A program made the position numbers and the translations under genes. From Panorpa germanica (Eukaryota > Arthropoda > Insecta > Mecoptera > Panorpidae), in the NCBI GenBank assembly GCA_963678705.1, contig OY783206.1:16627807-16691806 (forward strand): a stretch of 64,000 bases of DNA. The letters are read 5' to 3'. Position 1 is the first letter of the stretch; every line of letters begins with the position of its first letter. This document shows positions 9,373 through 20,077 of this stretch, one piece after another. Under the pieces are notes generated by a model. The model ran no database searches. It was not told where the DNA came from and saw nothing but the letters and a program-made list of their open reading frames with translations.

Positions 9373-11071
9373 GATCATCACCGCAATCAACACCAGCGAT
9401 ATTAACGAATGCCGAATTATTAAAATCACTGATAACCCAGGATTATATCCTGTGCAACTAGGAACAGCCCAAAACATCAAGGAATATTGGACTTTAGTCA
9501 AGAAAATAGATTTGGACCCCTTAATAAAATATTATAACCACGTACACTTGACTAGAGAAGATATTAAAACGAAATTAGAAAAAAAGAAATTTACAAGATA
9601 TGGGCACAGCACTGCTGTAATGGACATCCTGGATATGGAAATAAGTAGAAAATTTAAACAAATTCTCCCAACTCGAAGAGAAAAAAGAGGCTTCATAGAT
9701 GGCTTAGGTACTGTTTGGAAAGCAATCGGTGGAAACCTAGACGCTAACGACGGCGAGCGTATAAATTTAGCCCTGGAAACACTTGATAATAAACAAGAAA
9801 CTCTAAATAAAGCTATATCTAAACAAATAAAATTAACGAACGATATACTCGATCAATTTAAATCGGCCCTACACACCATTGATTCTAATCAAGAAGAACT
9901 AGATAAACGTACCAAATTCCTAATGAACGATATCGATAAACTCCAATACCAAGTATTTAACATCTTTATAACAGAATCGATCGGACTTGTCAGTCAATCA
10001 ATGCAATTACTTTTGCACCTACTAAGAACCATTGAAACTGACATAACATTCGCTAAACTGAACACGCTTAGTGGTTCAATCCTAGAACCTGATCACCTAT
10101 TAGCAGAATTACAAGCAATAAAGGAACATGTTGATACAACCAAACATATCAAACTGCCTTACGATATTACATCAGAGAACATTCAACAATATGAAACTAT
10201 TAGCAAAGTCAAAGCATACACCAATAAAAACTTAATCGTTTTTGTAATAAATATACCACTAGTAAACCCTAATATATTCACGTATTATAAACTATATCCA
10301 ATCCTCATACCTTATAACAATAAATTCCAAATGATTATTCCCAGAACCCAATACACCATTGTGAATGAGTATAAACATGTAGATTTTAATGCAACCTGCA
10401 AAGAAATATATAACAATCAATTCCTATGCAAGCTTAGCGAACCACTCAACATCGAGGAAACCACCTGCGAGATAGAACTAATTCAAAACCAGCCAACCAG
10501 CAAATGTCAACCCTTAGTGATTTCTCTAACCGGTATCAAGATCCAGAACATCGAATTCAACACCTGGATGTTAATCACAAATGACGAAATCAGTGGCACC
10601 TTAACATGCAACAGCCAGCGTGACATACGTCTACAAGGAACGTATATAATACACCTTGCACGAGATTGTCAATTTTCTGTTTCAGATAATACTCTTCAAT
10701 ACATGGATATAGAAGAGAAAGTCGAAGCCTGGAACACCATTTCCCTGCCGAAAATACCAGAGATCCAAAACAAACACCTAAACATCTCTATCGTGACCAA
10801 CCTAAAACACCTGGACCTGGGCAACGTAGACAAGCTACAGACCACCCTAGCCCTACTACCTGAAGACTTCGATGACAGAAAAATCCCAGACTATGTGCAC
10901 ATAATTAATTATACACTATTACCCATATTATTCATAATAATTACTATTGTAGTATATAAGATAATCAAATATTTTAGAAAAATAAAAATAATAAAAAATG
11001 AAAATGCACAAGAAATAGATAGCAAAAATATTGAAGAGTTGCAAAAACCTTTTGCTACATTTGAAGCATAA
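9373..11071 (+). CDS. env: Errantivirus envelope glycoprotein (baculovirus F-like), main exon
   Basis: Membrane fusion glycoprotein of the class shared by errantiviruses and baculovirus F proteins. With the leader exon the frame would total 580 codons. A furin-type site (RREKR, 9674-9688) precedes a hydrophobic Gly-rich segment starting GFIDGLG, the fusion-peptide position. Heptad-like helices follow, then a Cys-containing ectodomain (about 10390-10670). A C-terminal transmembrane helix at about 10901-10966 (LLPILFIIITIVVY) is followed by a basic cytoplasmic tail. Open reading begins upstream of the GTG at 9452: the acceptor CAG at 9370-9372 gives an in-phase entry. TAA is at 11069-11071, 21 bases before the 3' LTR. 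No frame damage is seen. Confidence 0.85.
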
Positions 11072-11084
11072 GATTTTATCTTAT

Positions 11085-11092
11085 AGGGGAGG
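11085..11092 (+). promoter_or_regulatory. Polypurine tract
   Basis: AGGGGAGG abuts the 3' LTR start, the position of the plus-strand primer in gypsy-type elements. Confidence 0.8.
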
Positions 11093-11386
11093 TGTTATAG
11101 CACACATTCCATACAACACAAAACTAACAGTGTCTCTTCAGTATCTTTGCTGACCAAGCACTCTAGAGATAGTAAAATAGTATATAAGTAATGTATTAGT
11201 CTTAATCTAATTAGTTCAAGTTTATGTATAATCTGCATCGCGCAGATAGTAATTAGCTGGCTCACCATTTGAGTTCATGTATAAACTGCATCGCGCAGTT
11301 AGTAATTGAATCAAATAAATATTATTTAAGTAAACTTAAAATAAATTGTTTTTTTTATTAAAGTCTAAATTACTCAAACTTTAATT
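11093..11386 (+). repeat. 3' LTR of the errantivirus
   Basis: It matches the 5' LTR over all 294 bases as far as can be read by eye, including both ATCGC-loop hairpins (11231-11247 and 11284-11300). It is followed by the ATAT target duplication. Confidence 0.95.
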
Positions 11387-11855
11387 ATATACACCTAGTT
11401 TTTAAAAGCCGTGTCACCATTTTTTTATAGTTAAAAGTTATATTATGTGGTGAAATTGAGCTAAAAATTATGATTTGTATGGAAAATGACTATTTTTAAT
11501 CATGTACTATGAACCCTAGGTCTCTAAAATTTTGAGACAGCATGTATTTTAACTATTTGTATCGACCCTCTAAATTTCATAACGTTTTCATCATTTACGT
11601 TAACGTCCTGTACCTCCTTAACTATTAAATTTATATTTATTTTTTTGTTATATTTATTAAATTTAAAATACTATATCCTCACAAACGAGTAACAAGCATC
11701 TATATTGGTACTAGCTAATCCTGCAAGGTTTATTCTGCGGTTACATTTAACCTTGCATCAACCTAAATTAATCAGCTTAAAACTAGCTAATGCTTAAAGA
11801 TAGCTTTATAAAATCTAATTTCAAGATTCATTTCTACCTGGGTACCTGGGTTACA

Positions 11856-12683
11856 CCCTTATTTGCGGCCGAATGGAGCATAATACGACACATATTCAAA
11901 TTTTAATTCCTTTAAATTTAATTTACATAATAAAACCAAATTGCTGCCTATCCAAAATCGCAATAATAATAATGTGCAAGCTTTTAGAGATATTAAACTT
12001 ATATTTCCATATCACAATGCCGCAGACTTGATTTTACGACTACGTTGTGCAGCAGCTTTATTATAATGCATAAAAGACCATGCACCAGACCAGGGATCGA
12101 CAAACTTTTCTTTTTTAAGGGCCCAATAATAGATAGAATTGTGCATATAACTGTATAAGAAATTCCGCAGAGTTGACCCGCGGGCCGTAGTATGTCCATG
12201 TTCAAACTAGACTATACTATATTGTACAACAATATAATTGAGCCGGATCACTCCGACAAAGAGGCTTTGCGGTTAAACAAAGGATGGTCGTTATTCCCTG
12301 TATATAGGCTTCTGTAATACCGACAGTACCCGTGGTGCTACGCTCCTACGTGCTACGGACATAGCTACGTCCTCCCACTCCTCTTTATCACCTCTCAGCC
12401 ACCCAACACGGTATGCAAAGTGTCTCATTAAGTCCTTAGCATTGTTAATCGCTATAATTTAATAGTTAAGTACTTTTTGTGATTTATGGTTGGAAGATTA
12501 TGTAATCCATCATTAGAATTAGTTCAAAACGTGAACAGAGGATATGGTAATATCTGTAATATAGTCCATCTGTATATTTATAGTCAAAATATGGCCGCAA
12601 GTACTCTTAATTAAAGTTGAATCAATTAATTTTGTTAGAACTTGTCGTTCACTTGTTTTTTAGATTAAATATAATTCGTTTCA
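11856..12683. other. No gene seen
   Basis: Intron sequence without recognisable genes. The last ~100 bases (12585-12683) are similar to 25800-25915, an older dispersed sequence that lacks the MITE-3 insertion found here. Confidence 0.4.
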
Positions 12684-13478
12684 AAGAGGGATTCACACGA
12701 GACGAGATAAGGCGAGAGTGTCAAAAATCTCGCCTCGTTCTCGTTAGTTTAGAAAAAAAGGTATCGTTTTAGTCGGTCTCGTCTCGTCACGTCACATATC
12801 GTAATTGCGAGAAATTACTCCTAAGATATTCCTAAGCAAAGTAATTCATTATATTATTTCGGCTAATTATTTTTTTATTCCAAATTTTTCACACACTGAG
12901 CATATCGCTTTTTCCTCACCATCAAATGTATCAAATTTAAAATAAAAATTAAATTTTGAAGAATTTTTTTTATTCATAGTTGATCAACTGGTTCAATTTC
13001 ACTTAATGCATCATCACTTTCATCAAATCTCGGCCTTTTTGTTAGGTTGACTCTACTAACACCTACACTCAACGACATTTTTGCGGTAAAATGTCTTCAA
13101 ACAATCGCATTGTAAATAATTTCAATTCACATTTATTTTCCTTAAAACATTCGTTTCCGTTCGGCTACAAAATGTTGTAAAAGACAAAATTATAAAATAA
13201 AATATTTAACAGATGTTTGTTTACCAAATTTTATATTTCGTAAATTTACGACCTAACCTTTTTTGTAATAAAAAATGTTGAACATTTATGTTGGTGTTAC
13301 TTTATTTTTCTAGCAATTTTTTTTTAAATAACGTAAGCGAGACCAGAAGCGACATTCTCGGATTTTGCTTTATATGGTACCGTCGCAATAGTTTTTAGTA
13401 AGGTCTGGTATAGTATCGTCTCGCTTTTACGAGACGAGACGAGAAAAGACTCATGCTCGTGTGAAGCACTAAGAGGGA
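12684..13478 (-). mobile_element. MITE-3 copy A (non-autonomous hAT-like)
   Basis: The ends TTCACACGAGACGAG and CTCGTGTGAA form an inverted repeat rich in CGAGAC words. AAGAGGGA flanks both sides (12684-12691 and 13471-13478), an 8-bp duplication as expected for hAT elements, and the paralogous site at about 25900-25915 is unoccupied. On the minus strand at 12940-13093 is a broken reading frame starting MSLSVGVSRVN that contains an ICSVCEK-type Cys pair. It is probably the N-terminal BED-finger end of a lost transposase. Confidence 0.75.
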
Positions 13479-15368
13479 TATGTAAAAAATTTAAAGAGGT
13501 TGGGTATCCGTTTCCAACTTATCAAAAAATGTGCCGTGTGTAAATCTGTGCTGTTTTTCTCTCATTGATTTATCCAGTTTTATTAATTGTTGATATTAAT
13601 TAGGAAACAGGGGGTCGATCAGGAGACCTTCACTTAGTGTAAAATATTACGATACTGAAAAATCCGCTTTTAGCGACATCATATTGATGTATCTTTTATG
13701 AACTAAAGTTACTCGACGACTCAACATAAGAAGGGAATGAGGAGGGGAGAGGGAAGAAGGTAATTTTCAAGAACCGCTTTCAGCGACACCATTTATGTAT
13801 GTATCTTTTATGAACTAAAATTACTCGATGACGCAATGAGCGTAAGTCAGATAAGGACTAGATAAGGACTGTGTGTTTGTAACTAAAATATATTATTAAA
13901 TATCATGTAACAACTTCTATCTTCTTTATATATCATTTTAACATTATCCCTTCTAATTGAAGAAGATAACTATTTTTAAGAAGTCCTCCATCACTGCTGT
14001 CCTCTTGAAAGTAAGAAACAACAAACGAAAATACAAAAGGCATAATACTGATAACACTTTATGACATCTTGTGGCCATTTTAAAAAGGCTGAAAGTCACT
14101 CAATGTCTAGTACACTTAAATAAGTTATATTTAGACTTTGTTTAAATTGATGAAACGGGTGCCCAGGGCAGTACTACGGGATTACATGAAAAATACAAGG
14201 GTACTTTAAAAAGGTACCATTTTGTCATTTTTATTATTTAGATGTTTAAGATAAAGGCTCATTTTTTTGAATAAAGCAGGCAGCGAACTGTCCCGCTTCT
14301 CTTCTTTTTCATGCATTATTTAATGAAACCAATGCGATTGTTGTGAATAATGTGAACGCTTACCTTTAGGCTATATTGTTTATATAGCAGGTAATGTTTG
14401 TTACGTTAGATAAACCTTAAATACACATAAGTTGGCTTGTGTAGTTTAAATTACGAGAGTTCAGCGGAGACGTAAGTTGTGCCGCTTAAATCTACGATAC
14501 AATGAAAAAGCACTGTCTCACTAATTTCTTTATAAACTATATAAGTGGATTAAAACGGTTCTTAAAACCTCTTTTAATCATGAGTCACCCCCAAACTCTC
14601 ATAATTTGAACTATAATTGCGTATTTTTGTATTTTCAACAACTAACTTGTCAAATCAAAATGCACCCTTTTTCTCAAAAATCAATTTCTGTCTACAATTC
14701 AAAATAAATCAATATCTAAATGATAACATCTTTAAATATATTAAAAAAGAAATATTATTTTAAGTAATAAAATTCACCCCGTTTCACCCCTTCTTCAATT
14801 TAAAATGAAGAAGAAAAAAACACCTTTAAAACACGTGCACCCTCTTATAACCCCTCGGGCTTAGGCTTGGGCATGACTTGAAGAGGGTTGAAGTGATGCT
14901 CTGTGATATAAATGTAAGAAGAATCATCCCTAACCACCCCTATCTATTTAGATGATAAATCCCAACAGAGTTTCAGGGGTCAGGGGGTGAAGGGATGAGG
15001 AATGGTATGGTACATGAAAGCGTAAGTCTGCACAAAGCGGACGATTATATAATAACTAACAGCAAACCAGGAAGTTGGTAAAGCCGGAAGACTCGAAGGT
15101 GGGTCGAAGGGGTACAAGGGTAGTTCTTGAGTTACGTAAAAAGATGGTGGAGGTGCCGTTTTTCTTACCGGTAGAAGTTCTTTGTCTTGTGGAATAAAGG
15201 AAAACTTGTACTTAACATTGATAGCTTTATAGATTCTATAGAAATTGTTAGTCTCCAAGGTTTTCCTTTCGATATTATGCTATGCATTATGATCTTAAGA
15301 CGTTGCTAAAGCCTGTACACTGTACAGTGCTAATTACGTAAGTCAAATGGAATATGCTATAAACAGGT
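13479..15368. other. No gene seen; one short direct repeat
   Basis: The ~60-bp segment at 13661-13722 (containing CTTTTATGAACTAAAGTTAC) is repeated at 13768-13836. A 92-codon minus-strand frame at 14980-15258 has no recognisable motif and is not called as a gene. Confidence 0.4.
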
Positions 15369-16095
15369 ATCTTGCAGTGTAAGTTTACCACTTGCTTGCT
15401 TACTGCAAGGCTAATTGTACGGTTCAATCTCCGTTTCTTGTATAGGAATTGTGTTGCAATGGAAGTAGTGTACACGTTCTAGTTTACTACAGACTAACCC
15501 CAAGGTTCATTTTATACTTTTAATTTAGAAATTACCTTACAGTGTAAGTTTAACACTTGTTGGCTTACTACAAAGATAATTGTACGGTTGAATCTCCGTT
15601 TCTTGTATAGGAATTGTGTTGCAATGCAAGTAGTGTACACGTTCCAGTTTACTACAGACTAACCCCAAGGTTCATTTTATACTTTTAATTTAGAAATTAT
15701 CTTACAGTGTAAGTTTAACACTTGTTGGCTTACTACAAGGATAATTGTACGGTTCAATCTCCGTTTCTCACACTTGAATTGTCTTGCAATGTAAGTTTAA
15801 CACTTTCTAGCTTACTACAAATTAATTACAAGGTACAATCTTTGTTTCTCATACAGGAATTGTCTTGCAATGTATGTTTAACACTTGCTAGCTAACTAGA
15901 AGGCTAATTCCAAGGTTTAATATCCGTTTCTCATACAGGAATTGTCTTGCAGTGTAAGTTTAACACTTTCTAGCTTACTACAAGACCAATTCCAAGGTTC
16001 AATATCCGTTTCTCATACAGGAATTGTCTTGCAGTGTAAGTTTACATCTTCTAGCTTAATACAGGCTAACCCCAAGGTTCGTTTTCTACAAACTA
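15369..16095 (+). repeat. 82-bp satellite array, about nine units
   Basis: The unit is roughly TTGTCTTGCAGTGTAAGTT, then ACACTT.CTAGCTTACTACAAG, CCAAGGTTCAAT and GTTTCTCATACAGGAA. Starts fall at about 15369, 15447, 15528, 15610, 15692, 15775, 15857, 15940 and 16021. The first four units alternate A-B-A-B, a 164-bp higher-order repeat: the B units carry GTAGTGTACACGTTC and ACCCCAAGGTTCATTT. Single diverged copies occur elsewhere in the window (3266-3430, 22748-22830, 48415-48485, 57548-57605). The 74-codon frame at 15942 is part of the array, not a gene. Confidence 0.85.
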
Positions 16096-17056
16096 TGATG
16101 TTAATAGTACGTATAGTAACTTCCCCCGCAGATACGTTTATGAAATCTCTATTCAACATAATTTAAATCACTAGATCATTTATCACGTTATGTTCTTGTA
16201 ATTTTTTTTTTGGTGGCAAGACCCCCTTCTCTACAAAATATCTTAGATGGATTAACCAAATAAAGCCCACCCAAGGTTTTTCATTTAATGAAAATGGAAA
16301 TTGAACATGAAAACATTTTCCAAAACAAATCGGAGCAATAAACATTTTCATTAAATATAATCAGTTGCAGCCTATAGGACAATTTAACATATCAACCTTA
16401 GCTCATACATATCTTCCTTAGCCATACCCACACACAGTTCATGATACTTAGACATGGTACTCATCCAGTTCATGATCATTTTTGGGCTCTTGACGGATTC
16501 AGCATTTGAGCATGGATATTTTGAGATAACTTTTCAAAAATAATTTTAGCTACTTTCGGCCAGCAATTTCGTTTTCACTGTTAAACTGATGCAGGATATT
16601 ATTGGCCTTGCATAATGTGTATGCTTGGAACCATACAATATTAGGATCTAATGGCAGGCCTATATCAGCATAACGCATAATACGAGACAAAATCTTCTTC
16701 TAATTATGGCGAAAGGACAGATTTGCCACCGGAACGTTTATTCACGGTGCGCGGCGGACCCCATTTTTATATGATCTCCTAAAGTTCTCGTTGGTATATT
16801 GTATGTTGCTGCAGCTTCTCTCAGAGAAAGTTTTCCGCGTTTCACACTCTTCAAAACTACTACTAGATGTTCCTCTGTCTATTCTTGACCTCTTCGCGAT
16901 TTATTTTTGTCAATAATTAAGAATCTTAAACAAGGGCAACATAAATTCACACAATATTTTACGTTATCTCAATAAAGCCCACTGCACGTGTACTATGTTT
17001 TTTATTTGGCACAACTCCACTATATGTTCACACATTTGTGCTAAATAATTTACCCT
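16096..17056. other. No gene seen
   Basis: Intron sequence without a convincing reading frame or repeat boundary. A few short frames on both strands have no recognisable motifs. Confidence 0.3.
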
Positions 17057-17932
17057 AAATACAATGGATTTTTTTTTAATAAATTATAGAATGTAAACAC
17101 ATTTACTTATTTCGAAGCAATTAAATAAAGAGTTTGTGCACAACTTTGCAAATAGCTTACCTTTCAACTTATGACCTAATCATAAAATGAGCTTGTGTCC
17201 TATGTCTTAATTTCTATAAAAGTGAACTATATATTGATAAAGTGGGTTACTAGAACCACAAATGTTCAATTATTTTTTTAAACTCCTTATATGTTAAGAG
17301 ATATTAACAATTAAAAAAGTCATTTTGTCTCTTTAATTATTAAAGGGATTCAACGTTGTACACATTCCAAGTGCATGTGATATCACAATCCTTGTGTAAG
17401 GTTACAAACCTTACAGCTCATAAATCTCAGCTATATGTATTTATACATCAAAATATTAAATATTATTTACAGCTATTTCAAGGAGCACTCAAATTCCAAT
17501 ATTATGTCTGCCGTAACAGGGTTAAATAAAATAAAAACTTATTATTCTTTGACTTGACTTGATTATTTGACTACCAACAGATACAAAACATTACCACAGC
17601 ACTGACCTACTCAACATATAACTGACGTTAAAATGCATTTCACGTCATACAAATATGGCCGACCATTTCTAGCGCTAAAACTACAATTCTAATTTTTAAT
17701 TGCTATATCTCCGTTAACATTTAGATATTTAATAAAATAGCTAAAATAATTTTATTAACATCAATTTCAATCAACAATTGAAAAAATATGAATGAAATTG
17801 AAATACAATGGATTTTTTTTTAATAAATTATGGAATATAAACACATTTACATATTTCGAAGCAATTAAATAAAGAGTTTGTGCACAACTTTGCAAATAGC
17901 TTTACTTTCAACTTATTACCTAATAATAAAAT
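17057..17932. repeat. 132-bp direct repeats bracketing MITE-1
   Basis: 17057-17188 and 17801-17932 are the same length and about 93% alike by eye, both starting AAATACAATGGATTTTTTT and ending ATAAAAT. The MITE starts exactly where the first repeat ends. Confidence 0.75.
17187..17786 (+). mobile_element. MITE-1 copy, right end missing
   Basis: It starts AATGAGCTTGTGTCCTATG and matches the complete copies up to ATCAACAATTGAAAAA. The last ~30 bases with the right inverted repeat are absent. Confidence 0.8.
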
Positions 17933-18327
17933 TGCAAAGTGTGTCACTTCCACTTCTTCTATTGCACCTGATTAAACTAACGCATAGCGGGAAACAGCAG
18001 CAAATGTGACAAATGACTACACACCCTGTCTTCTACTATCCACCGCATTCAACGGTTTCTAGCTTTTATGTGTATCTAGATAGCATCAGGTGGGCGTTAT
18101 TAGGGCCCGGACGTTATTTGGCTAGCCTACCTTTAGCTAATTTCATTGAATTTACTTTAGTTAAAATGAAACATATCTACAAATAATGATAAAACTATTA
18201 TTAAATCGTATGTTCGTTTTAAATTGACTTGTTATTGTGTTGTGGTTCAATGGAATAAGGAAACACGGTATTGTCACTGTACACATACCATGCAAGTTGA
18301 ATTCTATTGCAAACCTATTGTTCCATA

Positions 18328-19525
18328 CCTATAGGGATTGAGAAACATGACTTTGACGCCAACTACCGAGAAAAATGTAAAGCAAAGTGGTGGCAAGTGG
18401 TATAGAAAACAATAAGGAATTTGTTAAATTAATAATTTTTTTAATCTAATCGAAATAATTTTAAGTAATGTCTTCTTCAAAAGTATCGTGCTGTATCCGT
18501 GGCTGTTTCAATATGCCATATAAAAACAAAAACCAAAATACAAGTGTGAAATTTTATCGTTTCCCTGCGAGTACTCTGAATTCAGAATGGATAACCTTTA
18601 AACGTCAACAATGGATAAATGCAGTGAAAAACTATGTGTAAGTAAATTATTTTAATAAAAAAATTTAATTAATCACAATCAAATTTGAAAAGCTAAGTAT
18701 TATAAAATAGAATATTAAACTATATAATAATTATTTTATGAAATAAATAAAATAGTAATAAGTAAAAGTAAAATTTAAAAAATTTGTGTTTCAGAAAATA
18801 TCTAAAGGATTGGGAACCAACTAAAAATACACGCATTTGTAGTGATCATTTTGTGAATAATCAAAAGTCAGAACATCCTCGGCATCCTTCATACACACCA
18901 ACAATTTTTCCTGGTAAAGTATATACCAAAAAATCCACTCAGTCATTTGAACGTTTCGAACGATTACGGCAACGGAATGTACAAAGTGAAATGAATATCA
19001 ATAATAATAATAATAATAATAATAATGAAATTGAAATTCAAGAGGATAATTATGTAGATATTGAAACACAGAGCGTTGAAGATCATTATGCTTCTGATGC
19101 TACTCCACAAAAAACAACTCGTAGTATAACATGTCAAACTGATGAAATTGTTGATGAAAGTGTTTTAGATGAACATAAGTATTTTTTTTGTAACATAAAT
19201 TCCCGTGATGGTGTAACTACTGCAGAAGTGCAAGTAAACATTCCAATTAAAAGGACAGCCGAAAAAATGTGTGATGTTAATTTGCCGCTTTTACGAAAGA
19301 ATGTTGAAGATGTTGGGTGTGATCCAATTACTCCAGATCCTATTAAATCTGATTATCAAGGTTCAAGATTATCAAGAACCCGAATTTAATTATTTTTTGC
19401 ATTATTTATTTCAATTAATACTATTTCTACGCTGTTTACATCACAATCCTTTACATTTATGACACCAGAGCGCTCCACTTTCGGCAGTAGTGCTGCCTCT
19501 ACAGTTCTTTCTCAATCCCTATAGG
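18328..19525 (+). mobile_element. Compact TIR element carrying a THAP gene (P-superfamily candidate)
   Basis: CCTATAGGGATTGAGAAA at 18328-18345 is exactly inverted at 19508-19525. An 18-bp chance match at this spacing is very unlikely. The outer eight bases, CCTATAGG, are themselves palindromic, so they may be either the end of the inverted repeat or an 8-bp target duplication with a 10-bp repeat inside (GATTGAGAAA). P elements make 8-bp duplications and encode a THAP-domain transposase. This 1.2-kb element encodes only a THAP protein, so it would be a deleted, non-autonomous member or a related group. No second copy is present in the window. Confidence 0.65.
18468..19389 (+). CDS. Two-exon THAP-domain protein, 254 aa
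   Basis: Exons 18468-18637 and 18795-19389 are joined across a 157-nt AT-rich intron with donor GTAAGT and acceptor TTTCAG. The joined frame is 765 nt including the stop. Residues 1-80 form a THAP zinc finger: C-x4-C near residues 9-13, KFYRFP, two tryptophans (QQWINAV and KDWEPT), then RICSDHF with the C-x2-H pair, and a TIFPG segment. THAP fingers bind DNA and are the DNA-binding domain of P-element transposase. An Asn run (AAT repeat at 19000-19026) and an acidic linker follow. The last third has ITCQTDEI and VGCDPI segments like those in insect THAP/P-like proteins. The RNase-H-like catalytic domain is absent. Intron phase and open frame suggest it could still be made. A domesticated host THAP gene is the alternative. 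Confidence 0.75.
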
Positions 19526-20077
19526 ACATATCGCAATATAAATAAATTTAAAAAATAACTTATATTTGTAGCCTATACCAAACAAAAGAAATTTAAATTG
19601 AAAAATGGTGTTATTAGTTTAAAATCTATTCACCCACACTCTAATACCTATCCCCCTACTCCACCCTAGTTCGCATTATCTGATTCACTCGGTCTCTCCC
19701 TCTTTATCTAGCTATCAGTTTTCGTATCTTCTCAAGGTCTTCTGATTTTCCCTCATGGGGTTTCAGATTTCTTCTAAAGGGTATAAAATATAAGATAAGG
19801 GAGAGAAAGGGTTATAAAATTGGATGTGGGAGAGTTAATACGTTTGGATCTTACTCGTTTTTTTTATAATATTTGTGTTATTTATTGGAAATATTGTCAA
19901 TGGTTTTCTGAAAAACATTGAGAAATACGCGTCTTTCTTTTATTTCATTCCTATAGATTATTACAATTTGTCCTCTTTACAGGACATTCAGTGATATGTA
20001 AGTAAAAATAATAAAGTCTTTTGCGCGGGATGGACCCATCGACTTATTCCTCAATTTCAATAGATTCTAGATTCTGG

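Larger units (their letters stand above)
4001..11386 (+). mobile_element. Errantivirus (Gypsy-type insect endogenous retrovirus), recent insertion with defective pol
   Basis: Two 294-bp LTRs (4001-4294 and 11093-11386) read identically by eye. The target duplication ATAT is at 3997-4000 and 11387-11390, and the homologous empty site in copy B of the host element (near 27975) has a single four-base target. A tRNA-Ser-type primer site and a purine tract border the internal region. The order is leader, gag, degraded pol, pol C-terminal extension, env. Length is about 7.4 kb; complete errantiviruses carry more pol sequence. Gag and env are open, while reverse transcriptase, protease and RNase H are not recognisable. 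The copy is on the strand opposite to the phosphodiesterase gene. Confidence 0.95.
3517..11617. mobile_element. TTAA-flanked non-autonomous element, copy A, split by the errantivirus
   Basis: TTAA sits at 3513-3516 and 11618-11621. The ends GGAGGTACAGGACGT and ACGTCCTGTACCTCC are perfect inverted repeats. A second copy at 27462-28213 lacks the retroelement, so the two halves here (3517-4000 and 11391-11617) are its left and right parts. The TTAA duplication is typical of the piggyBac superfamily, but the termini are not the usual piggyBac ones, so the superfamily is uncertain. No transposase frame remains. Confidence 0.75.
3258..11855. mobile_element. Outermost element of a three-level nest, with 82-bp monomers at its ends
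   Basis: The left end reads GTTACCCAGGTAGAAA and the right end TTTCTACCTGGG followed by CCTGGGTTAC, its reverse complement. Just inside lie copies of the 82-bp monomer (3266-3430 and, inverted and weaker, about 11690-11850). Once the TTAA element (3517-11617) is removed, the host element would be only about 0.5 kb. Similar end words occur at 22630 and 57600. The pairing of these two ends is inferred. Confidence 0.45.

Noticed and set aside
9452-9454. GTG as the env start codon
   Set aside because: GTG starts are not expected in an insect mRNA, the frame stays open upstream to a good splice acceptor, and a leader ATG with a matching donor exists.
15369-16095. CRISPR-like array
   Set aside because: Units are contiguous and similar over their full length, without constant repeats separated by unique spacers, and the DNA is eukaryotic.
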